Assembly: GCA_913060705.1 (NCBI GenBank)
Contig: CAJXTX010000001.1
Location: 124,001-188,000 of the forward strand
Length of the DNA: 64,000 nt
DNA from: an uncultured Bacteroidota bacterium
GTDB lineage: Bacteria > Bacteroidota > Bacteroidia > Flavobacteriales > Flavobacteriaceae
Direction of reading: 5' to 3'
This document shows, piece by piece, positions 56,148 to 64,000 of the stretch. Position 1 is the first letter of the stretch, and each line of letters opens with the position of its first letter. The notes under the pieces are model-generated. The model saw only the letters and a program-made list of their open reading frames with translations, was not told the DNA's origin and ran no database searches. The position numbers were made by a program, and so were the translations under genes.

Positions 56148-56621
56148 ATGAAGGTGACCCTTGTAGCCGTCGGAAAGACCGACACTGGCGCCATCAGTGA
56201 GCTGTCAGATGAATACCAGAAACGCTTAAGTCGCTATTGTAATTTTACCTTACGCATTGCAAAAACACTTACAAAATCTAAAAACCTTTCTGAAAAAGAG
56301 ATTCTAGACTACGAGGCAAAAGAAATTATAAAGCACCTCAGTCCGAAAGCTTTTGTCATCGCTTTGGACGATAAGGGGCAGGTGAAATCCTCCGTTGATT
56401 TTGCCAAATTCATAGCGCAAAAGCGAGACTCTGGCATCTCTGAATGGTGTTTTTTAATTGGAGGTGCTTATGGGTTTTCATCCCACCTAGAACCTTTCAT
56501 TCAAGCAAAACTTTCGCTTTCTAAAATGACATTTACCCATCAAATGGTTCGTCCGATTTTTTTAGAACAACTGTATAGGGCTTTTACCATTTTAAACAAT
56601 GAGCCCTACCACCACGAATAA
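56148..56621 (+). CDS. rlmH: 23S rRNA (pseudouridine1915-N3)-methyltransferase
   Basis: MKVTLVAVGKTDTGAISELSDEYQKRLSRYCNF..FLIGGAYGFSSHL..LSKMTFTHQMVRPIFLEQLYRAFTIL; ATG at 56148 preferred. Confidence 0.95.
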   Translation: MKVTLVAVGKTDTGAISELSDEYQKRLSRYCNFTLRIAKTLTKSKNLSEKEILDYEAKEIIKHLSPKAFVIALDDKGQVKSSVDFAKFIAQKRDSGISEWCFLIGGAYGFSSHLEPFIQAKLSLSKMTFTHQMVRPIFLEQLYRAFTILNNEPYHHE

Positions 56622-56625
56622 GCTA

Positions 56626-58536
56626 TTAATAAAGCACTCTGAATTTGATGGTGTTCGGAATCGCCTTAAGCGCCGAAACCACTTCGGGATTATACGCGTT
56701 ATTCACATCAGATATCACATAGCCTACCTCAGGATCTGTGGATAAATACTGCCCTACTAAGTTCAGTTGATAGGAGGCTAAAACCTTGTTGATTTCAGCC
56801 ATAACTCCGGGAACATTTCTATGGATATGTAGAAAACGGTGTCGATCTTTCTGTTGCGGCAATCGGATAGTCGGGAAGTTCACCGCATCTTCTGTGGTAC
56901 CAGAATTGATATATCCTAAAATCTTTTTTGGAACGAAATCTGCAATATCCTTTTGAGCTTCAATCGTCGACCCACCAACGTGTGGAGTGAGAATCACATT
57001 CGGAATTCCTTGAAGCGGGGTGCTAAAGTCACCATTTGCCTTTGGTTCAACCGGAAAAACATCTACTGCTGCCCCTGAAATGTGACCTGATTTTAAGTGT
57101 TTTGCCAAGGCGTCAATATCCACTACAAAACCTCTAGACAAATTAACAAGGATGGACCCCGGCTTCATCAGAGAAAGTTCTCTATCTCCAATGAGATTTT
57201 TGTTTTGCGGATTATCATCCACGTGCAAAGAAACCACATCACTTTGGCGCAACAATTCGTCTAGATCGTCAATTTTTTGGGCATTCCCTAGTGCCAATGC
57301 ATCTTGAACATCGTAATAGCAAACACGCATTCCCATTCCTTCTGCTAAAATGGAAAGTTGTTTACCAATATTTCCGTATCCAACTATCCCCAAGGTCTTT
57401 CCTCTAACCTCTTTAGAACCAGAGGCTGTTTTATTCCAAACCCCTTGGTGCATTTCAGAAGAACGTTCAAATACACTGCGCATCAGCATAATCACCTGCC
57501 CTATGGCCAGTTCAACCACAGATCGGGTGTTGCTAAATGGCGCATTGAATACTACGACTCCGTTACTCTTACACGCTTCTAGATCGATTTGGGTGGTTCC
57601 GATACAGAACGCCGCAACCACTAATAATTTATCCGCGGCCTCTAAAACAGCTTTAGTCACCTTAGTCTTTGAACGTATTCCGAGTACATGAACACCTTTT
57701 ATGCGTTCAATGAGTTCGTCTTCGTTTAAACTGGTACTTACAAGCTCTACAGCATACCCATCACTTTCAAGACGCAATAAGGCGTCGTGATGAATATTTT
57801 CGAGAAGCAACATCTTAATTCGGTTCTTCGGATAGGATACGTTTCTTGGCAAATCGTTTATAAATAAAAATTCATCTAAGTTTTCAGCGATATGATCGGC
57901 GTTTTTCATCGCCTTTTCTCGTTTTACGTTCTCTGTATACGCAAAGAATCGATCTGCTATGCCAGCCTCTCTCATGACGTAATCTGAATACCCATCCCCA
58001 ATCACCTGAACTTCTCCAGAGAGGTTCATATTCTTCAAACAACTGATTTTACCGTTATGAGAAGACAATACATTTGCAGTGTCAAATCCAACTATATACC
58101 CATCATCATCAAAAACAAAAGTGTTCGCATAAACGCGATCTGCTTCAATATGAAAATGCTTCACAATTGGAACAATAAATTCTTTAAAGCCGCATGAAAC
58201 TACGTAAATCTGATCTTTAAAGGTTTCAAAAAATTGCTGATTCCGCACAAAAGAATCACTAATCTTTTCGCTGAGTTCTTCAATCAATTGATCGAGTTGC
58301 GAGCGATGTGCTCTGAGCAGCTTAATTCTGCGTTCTAAAGATTCTGTAAAAGAAATTTCCCCGTCAATTCCTAGATTTGTAATCTCTTGAATTTGAGCTA
58401 CAATCTGATCTTTATCGGGATTGTCAGCTAGAGCGATTTCGGCTAGGATGTCAAGGGCTTCTACCCTAGTTATCGTGCTGTCGAAGTCAAAAACGTAAGA
58501 AGTAGCCACGAATAGCGTTTGATGATTGATACACAA
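56626..58536 (-). CDS. serA: HAD phosphatase (SerB-like)–phosphoglycerate dehydrogenase (SerA) fusion with C-terminal ACT domain
   Basis: VFDFDSTITRVEALDILAEIA..VIGDGYSDYVMREAG (HAD) followed by D-2-hydroxyacid dehydrogenase motifs (GKTLGIVGYGNIGKQLSILAEGMGM, HVGGSTIEAQ) and ACT (HIHRNVPGVMAEINKVL). True start may be internal. Confidence 0.93.
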   Translation of the reverse strand: MCINHQTLFVATSYVFDFDSTITRVEALDILAEIALADNPDKDQIVAQIQEITNLGIDGEISFTESLERRIKLLRAHRSQLDQLIEELSEKISDSFVRNQQFFETFKDQIYVVSCGFKEFIVPIVKHFHIEADRVYANTFVFDDDGYIVGFDTANVLSSHNGKISCLKNMNLSGEVQVIGDGYSDYVMREAGIADRFFAYTENVKREKAMKNADHIAENLDEFLFINDLPRNVSYPKNRIKMLLLENIHHDALLRLESDGYAVELVSTSLNEDELIERIKGVHVLGIRSKTKVTKAVLEAADKLLVVAAFCIGTTQIDLEACKSNGVVVFNAPFSNTRSVVELAIGQVIMLMRSVFERSSEMHQGVWNKTASGSKEVRGKTLGIVGYGNIGKQLSILAEGMGMRVCYYDVQDALALGNAQKIDDLDELLRQSDVVSLHVDDNPQNKNLIGDRELSLMKPGSILVNLSRGFVVDIDALAKHLKSGHISGAAVDVFPVEPKANGDFSTPLQGIPNVILTPHVGGSTIEAQKDIADFVPKKILGYINSGTTEDAVNFPTIRLPQQKDRHRFLHIHRNVPGVMAEINKVLASYQLNLVGQYLSTDPEVGYVISDVNNAYNPEVVSALKAIPNTIKFRVLY

Positions 58537-58593
58537 ATGTAGCCTTATTTTATATTTTAAACCCGCAGAAAACGATAGTTACCCGTACTAGTT

Positions 58594-59190
58594 ATGAACC
58601 ATTTATCCGCTGACAAACTCCTTTTTGCAACACATAACCCAGCGAAGGTGAGCGAACTATCGCGCCTGGTTTCACCCTCAAAAAAAATTGTTTCTCTTGC
58701 CGATCTAAACTATAAGGATGAGATTCCCGAGACGGGCGACACCCTTGAAGAAAATGCCTTACAAAAAGCTCAAACTATTTTCAAGAGGTTTAAAATCCCC
58801 TGTTTTTCAGATGACAGTGGTTTATTCATAGAGGCCTTAAATGGAGAGCCCGGGGTGCACTCTGCTCATTACAGCGGAAAAAGAGATTACCGCATAAACA
58901 ATCAGCTCGTACTTGAAAAGCTAGCCGGGATCACTAACCGTAAAGCCTACTTCAAAACGATTTTCTGCTTGATAGAGGCCGATGAAAAAACAACGTATTT
59001 TGAAGGGATAGTAAACGGAAGTATCGCGGAAGAGAGCACTGGGGAAAACGGTTTTGGCTACGATCCTATATTCATTCCAGAGGGACACACCAAAACCTTT
59101 GGTGAATTAAGCGCTTCGGTCAAAAAGGCCCTAAGTCACAGAGCGCGAGCAACCGAAAAACTCATTCAGTATTTAGGTGCAAAAGAATAG
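58594..59190 (+). CDS. rdgB: RdgB/HAM1 family XTP/dITP diphosphohydrolase
   Basis: LLFATHNPAKVSELSRLV..CFSDDSGLFIEALNGEPGVHSAHYSG..GFGYDPIFIPEGHTKTFGELS. Confidence 0.96.
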   Translation: MNHLSADKLLFATHNPAKVSELSRLVSPSKKIVSLADLNYKDEIPETGDTLEENALQKAQTIFKRFKIPCFSDDSGLFIEALNGEPGVHSAHYSGKRDYRINNQLVLEKLAGITNRKAYFKTIFCLIEADEKTTYFEGIVNGSIAEESTGENGFGYDPIFIPEGHTKTFGELSASVKKALSHRARATEKLIQYLGAKE

Positions 59191-59215
59191 TTTCTAGCAT
59201 AGCGCAAGAATAGAC

Positions 59216-59223
59216 TACCTTTG
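59216..59223 (+). promoter_or_regulatory. -7 element TACCTTTG upstream of the DEAD-box helicase gene
   Basis: Exact TAnnTTTG 18 nt before the start codon. Confidence 0.55.
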
Positions 59224-59240
59224 CAGCGAAATACAACCTA

Positions 59241-60950
59241 ATGCAATCATTTAAGTCCCTAGGACTATCTGCCCCTTTGCTTCAAGCAATTGAGCAACTC
59301 GGCTTCACTGACCCCACTGAAATTCAACAAAAAGCAATTCCAGCCCTCTTAGAGCAAGAAACCGACATGGTTGCGCTTGCACAAACGGGAACCGGAAAAA
59401 CAGCGGCTTTTGGCTTTCCACTATTACAGAAAATACAACCTCAAGAGCGCAAGGTACAAGGGCTGATCATTGCCCCAACACGAGAATTATGCCTTCAAAT
59501 TACTCAAGAGCTCAAGAAATATGCTTCTGAGCTGAATCGCGTATCAGTCGTTGCAGTCTACGGTGGCGCAAGTATTCGAGAGCAGGCGGATCAAATCAAG
59601 AGAGGCGCTCATATTGTAGTTGCTACTCCTGGGAGATTGATCGATTTAATTGAGCGTAGAATGCTTTCAATCGATGCGATTGATTACTGTGTCTTAGATG
59701 AAGCCGATGAGATGCTTAACATGGGGTTCTATCAAGACATTAAAAGCATTTTAAGTCATACCCCAAACACAAAGCAAACATGGCTATTCTCAGCTACCAT
59801 GCCTAAAGAAGTGGCCCAGATTGCGAAGGAGTTCATGCGCAAACCCATTGAAATCACGGTGGGTTCAAAGAATGAGGGAACCAATTCTGTTAGTCACTTC
59901 TACTTTCAGGTAACTTCGCGCACCCGTTACCAAGTCTTAAAACGCCTTGTGGATAGCGATCCAGAATTATTTGCGGTAGTCTTTTGCCGAACCAAAATAG
60001 AAACTCAAAAAATCGCCGAACGTCTCATTGAAGACGGATATAACGCAGGTGCACTTCACGGAGACCTTAGCCAAAACCAGCGCGACTTGGTTATGGCTGG
60101 TTTTAGAAAGCGCCAACTACAGATTCTTATTGCTACTGATGTAGCCGCAAGAGGTATCGACGTGGATGACATTACTCATGTCATACACTACCAAATGCCA
60201 GACGACCCTGAAACCTACAATCACAGAAGTGGACGTACAGGAAGAGCGGGTAAAACAGGTTATTCTTATTGCCTTACCACCTCTAGTGACCGTCAAAAGG
60301 TCAGTGCCTTTCAGAAAAGACTTAAACAACCGTTTGCAGAAGGAAACGTTCCGAGCGTTGAAGAGATCATTCAAAATCAGCTTCAAAAACACGCTCAAAA
60401 GCTGGCCGAAATTGAGGTTCATGAGCAACTAGATAGTTATTTGCCAGAACTTCAGAAGTCGCTAAAAAAGCTTACCAAAGAAGAACTTATAAAAAAAGTG
60501 TTCAGTGAGGTCTTTAACAGGCTACAGAAGTACTATCAAAATTCAAGTGGTAGAATAAGCCCTGCCTCTGAAGATTCATTCTCAAAGGGTAAAAGCTTCC
60601 AGAACGAAGTGCGTTTCTTTATCAATCTTGGTGAACGCGATGGATTCGATTGGAGGTCACTTAAAGATTTTCTACGCGAAGAACTGAGTCTTGAGAAAGA
60701 CGACTTGTTCAAGGTCGATGTTCTAAAGAACTTTTCATTCTTCAATGTAGACTCAGCTATGAGTGAGCGCGTACTAGGTTTGCTTCCTGGCAAGCCCTTT
60801 GGTTCACACAAAATCAATGTAGAAGTCACCCAAGACAGCGGAAGAAACAAAAAACAGAAAAGCGGTCGAAAAGGAACCAAAACTTCGAGAAATTTCAGTC
60901 ATCCAAGTAAAAAATCACGTTCTAAAAAACCAAGAAAAGGATTTTACTAA
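59241..60950 (+). CDS. DEAD/DEAH box RNA helicase with DbpA-type RNA-binding domain and basic C-terminal tail
   Basis: AQTGTGKTAAFGFPLL, DEADEMLNMGF, SATMP, ARGIDVDDITHVIHYQMPDDPETYNHRSGRTGRAG; C-terminal KKQKSGRKGTKTSRNFSHPSKKSRSKKPRKG. Confidence 0.95.
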   Translation: MQSFKSLGLSAPLLQAIEQLGFTDPTEIQQKAIPALLEQETDMVALAQTGTGKTAAFGFPLLQKIQPQERKVQGLIIAPTRELCLQITQELKKYASELNRVSVVAVYGGASIREQADQIKRGAHIVVATPGRLIDLIERRMLSIDAIDYCVLDEADEMLNMGFYQDIKSILSHTPNTKQTWLFSATMPKEVAQIAKEFMRKPIEITVGSKNEGTNSVSHFYFQVTSRTRYQVLKRLVDSDPELFAVVFCRTKIETQKIAERLIEDGYNAGALHGDLSQNQRDLVMAGFRKRQLQILIATDVAARGIDVDDITHVIHYQMPDDPETYNHRSGRTGRAGKTGYSYCLTTSSDRQKVSAFQKRLKQPFAEGNVPSVEEIIQNQLQKHAQKLAEIEVHEQLDSYLPELQKSLKKLTKEELIKKVFSEVFNRLQKYYQNSSGRISPASEDSFSKGKSFQNEVRFFINLGERDGFDWRSLKDFLREELSLEKDDLFKVDVLKNFSFFNVDSAMSERVLGLLPGKPFGSHKINVEVTQDSGRNKKQKSGRKGTKTSRNFSHPSKKSRSKKPRKGFY

Positions 60951-60999
60951 GCTTTGGAGGCTGTATTCTTATCGCTCTTTCGTAATTTTCTAGAAATTA

Positions 61000-61782
61000 T
61001 TGAATGTGATCACACCTAAAGCACTCCTTACTTCTTTCGTTTTCTTTTTAACCCTTGGAGTGTGTGCACAAAACGAAGCTAGTCCTCCAAGGCAGCTAAA
61101 GGCAAAGGTGGTGAGCGCTACCAATAGCTTGCCGCTAGAGAGTGTGCACATCATTAATCTAAGATCTATTGTCGGAACCATAACCGATCAAGAAGGTGCC
61201 TTTGAAATTCCTGCACAAGTCGGCGATACCCTTTACGTCACCTATCTTGGCTATAAATCTGAAAAGATTAGAGTTAATAATGACCTATTAAACATCGAAG
61301 GATCTACTATCGCATTAACCGAACTGGCGTATGCGCTAGAAGAGGTAGTGGTCCGTCCTTATCAGTTAACCGGATTTCTTGAAATTGATATCAAATACCT
61401 GCCTATAAGCACTGCTTTTCAGTATAGCATTTCAGGTCTCAACAAGAGTTATGAAGCCCGAAACAGTAGATCAAGAGGGGCACAAAAAGTGATCAGTAGT
61501 CTTCTGAATCCCTTAGAAACCATAGGCTCGCTATTTGCCAAAAAGGCACCACAGCTGCGGAAACTCCCGAATATCAAACAAGACGAGAGCATACGTTCAT
61601 TACTCGCCACAAAATTTGACCGAGAAACCCTAACCGCTCTATTGCAAATTGATCGCACCGAAATCGAACGAATGCTCAATCAGTGTGACTATTCAGAAGG
61701 CTTCATTCAATCTGCTAATGATTTGCAAATTCTTGATGCCTTGAACTTGTGTTATGAGGAGTACAAAGTCTTGAATCGTTAA
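61000..61782 (+). CDS. Carboxypeptidase-like regulatory domain protein (secreted, conserved in Bacteroidota)
   Basis: Signal peptide then SATNSLPLESVHIINLRSIVGTITDQEGAFEIPAQVGDTLYVTYLGYKSEKI. Confidence 0.85.
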   Translation: MNVITPKALLTSFVFFLTLGVCAQNEASPPRQLKAKVVSATNSLPLESVHIINLRSIVGTITDQEGAFEIPAQVGDTLYVTYLGYKSEKIRVNNDLLNIEGSTIALTELAYALEEVVVRPYQLTGFLEIDIKYLPISTAFQYSISGLNKSYEARNSRSRGAQKVISSLLNPLETIGSLFAKKAPQLRKLPNIKQDESIRSLLATKFDRETLTALLQIDRTEIERMLNQCDYSEGFIQSANDLQILDALNLCYEEYKVLNR

Positions 61783-61815
61783 AAGACATATACTTTTCAG
61801 CTCAGGTTTTATGAA

Positions 61816-61823
61816 TACCTTTG
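61816..61823 (+). promoter_or_regulatory. -7 element TACCTTTG upstream of purB
   Basis: Exact TAnnTTTG; overlaps the ORF-track start 61821, supporting the later ATG at 61839. Confidence 0.55.
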
Positions 61824-61838
61824 TTTTTTGCATCTACC

Positions 61839-63182
61839 ATGAATCTAAACGAATTAACGGCAGTCTCGCCTATCGACGGCAGATACCGAAGTAAACTCAA
61901 AGAACTTGCACCCTATTTTTCAGAATTTGCGCTCATCCGCTATCGCGTTTGGGTCGAAGTGGAGTACTTCATATACCTCAACGAAACGGGGTTAAAACCG
62001 CTTTCACCACTTAGCACTGCGCAGGTTGACGGGCTAAGGGCGCTCTACCTCAATTTTACGGAAGAAGATGCACTAGAAGTAAAGACGATTGAACAAACTA
62101 CAAATCACGATGTAAAGGCAGTCGAGTACTTCATTAAAAAACACATGGATACGTTAGGGTTAAATTCAGTTAAAGAGTTTATCCATTTTGGCCTAACCTC
62201 GCAAGACATCAATAATACAGCCATACCCCTTTCTCTTAAGCATGCTATAGAGCAATCTATACTTCCGGCTTATCGCGGTTTAATTGAAGGACTCAAGGCA
62301 AGGGTTGCAGAATGGAATGATATCCCTATGCTCGCGAGAACCCACGGACAACCAGCCTCTCCTACACGTTTAGGCAAAGAAATGGAGGTATTCGTAGTGC
62401 GCCTTGAAGAACAACTGAACAGTCTACAGCATCAAAAGTTTGCAGGAAAATTTGGAGGAGCAACAGGTAATTTTAATGCACATGCTGTAGCTTATCCAGA
62501 GAACGACTGGAAAAGTTTTGCTAAAACCTTTGTAGAAGACCGTTTGGGATTGGATTACAGCTTTCCAACAACCCAGATCGAGCACTACGACCACCTCGCT
62601 TCGTTGTTTGATGGACTAAAGCGCCTCAACACCATCCTAATCGACTTTTCTCGAGATGTATGGGCCTACGTATCTCTTGATTACTTCAAACAGAAAATAA
62701 AGGCCGGAGAAGTAGGTTCGTCAGCGATGCCGCACAAAGTGAATCCTATTGACTTTGAAAATGCAGAAGGGAATCTAGGAGTCGCCAATGCGCTCTTCGA
62801 GCATTTAGCAGCAAAACTTCCTGTATCACGACTTCAAAGAGACTTGACTGATAGCACAGTGTTGCGAAACATAGGGGTTCCAATTGCCCATACACTCCTT
62901 TCTCTGAAGTCAATTGAAAAAGGACTCGGAAAGCTTTTAGTCAATACGGAAAAGATTAGCGCAGACCTTTCTAATAATTGGGCGGTGGTAGCAGAGGCCA
63001 TTCAAACTGTTCTGAGACGTGAGGGTTATCCTAACCCTTATGAAGCCTTGAAAGCGTTAACGCGAACCAACGAAGCCATCACAGAGACTTCAATAGCAGA
63101 TTTCATCACTCAACTCGATGTAACTGACGAAGTAAAAGCTGAACTACGTCGCATTACCCCCTTCAACTACACGGGCATTTAG
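61839..63182 (+). CDS. purB: Adenylosuccinate lyase
   Basis: MNLNELTAVSPIDGRYRSKLKELAPYFSEFALIRYRVWVEVEYF; GSSAMPHKVNPIDFENAEGN. Confidence 0.97.
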   Translation: MNLNELTAVSPIDGRYRSKLKELAPYFSEFALIRYRVWVEVEYFIYLNETGLKPLSPLSTAQVDGLRALYLNFTEEDALEVKTIEQTTNHDVKAVEYFIKKHMDTLGLNSVKEFIHFGLTSQDINNTAIPLSLKHAIEQSILPAYRGLIEGLKARVAEWNDIPMLARTHGQPASPTRLGKEMEVFVVRLEEQLNSLQHQKFAGKFGGATGNFNAHAVAYPENDWKSFAKTFVEDRLGLDYSFPTTQIEHYDHLASLFDGLKRLNTILIDFSRDVWAYVSLDYFKQKIKAGEVGSSAMPHKVNPIDFENAEGNLGVANALFEHLAAKLPVSRLQRDLTDSTVLRNIGVPIAHTLLSLKSIEKGLGKLLVNTEKISADLSNNWAVVAEAIQTVLRREGYPNPYEALKALTRTNEAITETSIADFITQLDVTDEVKAELRRITPFNYTGI

Positions 63183-63724
63183 TCTTGCTTTCGGTTTAAC
63201 TCTCCTAATTCTTCTGGGAGGTTCATCTTAGAAGCTAATAAGCCTATTTTCTCCATTTCTAGATTTCCTGTGATCGAAAGGAGTACGGTTTCAAAATTGC
63301 GTCCGTTGAGGTTGACATTCTTGAGTTCAGTGACAAGCATGAGTAATTCTTTAATCCGGTCTTTACCCGAATCAGCATAAAAATAAACCTGAGACTCCTC
63401 ATCCTTTACAATCATAAGTTCCATTAGTTTCTTCGAGCCCACATAAGAAAAGGCATCCTCCTTCAGTGCTTCTGCAGTCGTGCTGTCTGAAGTGGTCAAC
63501 ACTCTTAGGCTGCTTATTTCTTTTGCTAAATCGACGAATGCCTGGGCATCTGGGTCGTTAATAACCAGTTGCATATTCGCAAAGAGTTTAAACATACTCT
63601 CAGAAATAACCACAGAAGTGACCTCTTCTTGACGCGCATATTTGTCAAAAAGTGATTGAGCAGACAGGCTATGGAAGCCAACTACAATAAGGAGTAAGGC
63701 AATTTTAATCGTTTGAATCTTCAT
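63179..63724 (-). CDS. DUF4252 domain-containing protein
   Basis: Signal peptide; SLFDKYARQEEVTSVVISESMFKLFANM. Confidence 0.85.
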   Translation of the reverse strand: MKIQTIKIALLLIVVGFHSLSAQSLFDKYARQEEVTSVVISESMFKLFANMQLVINDPDAQAFVDLAKEISSLRVLTTSDSTTAEALKEDAFSYVGSKKLMELMIVKDEESQVYFYADSGKDRIKELLMLVTELKNVNLNGRNFETVLLSITGNLEMEKIGLLASKMNLPEELGELNRKQD

Positions 63725-63729
63725 AGGTT

Positions 63730-64000
63730 TTATTTTAAAATTTTCTGTGCGGTTTGATCTATATAATCGAGGTAAACTACTTGCTTTTGAGCGTGTTGCA
63801 ATTGCTTTGAAATGAGCTCAAAGGCCTTCTTGGTTTCAACATAAGCTTCTTGCATTTTTCTCTCTTGATAGTCTTCTTGAAGACGATACACTCCAAAAGA
63901 TGTTACAATGAGCAGGGCTAACGAGGCGGCAATCCGCATCCATGAGCTACCCGAAGAAGCGTTTGTTCTTGGTGCTTCAAGACTCACTTTGAGCTGTTGT
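63730..64000 (-). CDS. Hypothetical single-TM protein, N-terminus probably runs off the window
   Basis: Reading frame is open to the window edge (QQLKVSLEAPRTNASSGSSWMRIAASLALLIVTSFGVYRL); start at 63987 (GTG) is probably not the real start. Confidence 0.65.
   Translation of the reverse strand, partial: QQLKVSLEAPRTNASSGSSWMRIAASLALLIVTSFGVYRLQEDYQERKMQEAYVETKKAFELISKQLQHAQKQVVYLDYIDQTAQKILK

Overview
The window looks like a continuous stretch of core chromosome from a member of the Bacteroidota, probably a Flavobacteriia/Cryomorphaceae-like lineage. This rests on gene order and families: bamD-rpoZ-coaBC-DUF4835-recN, ybbR-coaE, DUF4294/DUF6095, monomeric IDH, Rpr-type two-component pair, and TAnnTTTG-type -7 promoter elements. 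I support about 63 protein genes: mostly housekeeping functions for translation, replication/repair, cofactor, amino-acid and envelope metabolism, plus a few conserved hypotheticals. I also find one structured RNA gene, the bacterial small SRP RNA on the minus strand at ~9836-9932, which the ORF track misreads as the N-terminus of an SDR protein. Several terminators and candidate promoters are listed. I see no phage, transposon, CRISPR array, toxin-antitoxin or defence island, rRNA or tRNA, and no clear new multi-gene system. The best second-look items are: (1) a shared TGNC-N5-GNCA dyad upstream of both chaperone genes dnaK and clpB; (2) the SRP RNA ending 8 nt before an SDR start codon, with a divergent promoter close by; (3) a near-perfect 18-bp palindrome next to the putative recN promoter; (4) a serB-serA fusion; (5) a DnaQ-like exonuclease with an apparently degenerate GIY-YIG remnant. 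All identifications come from reading the sequence and recalling families; no searches were run.
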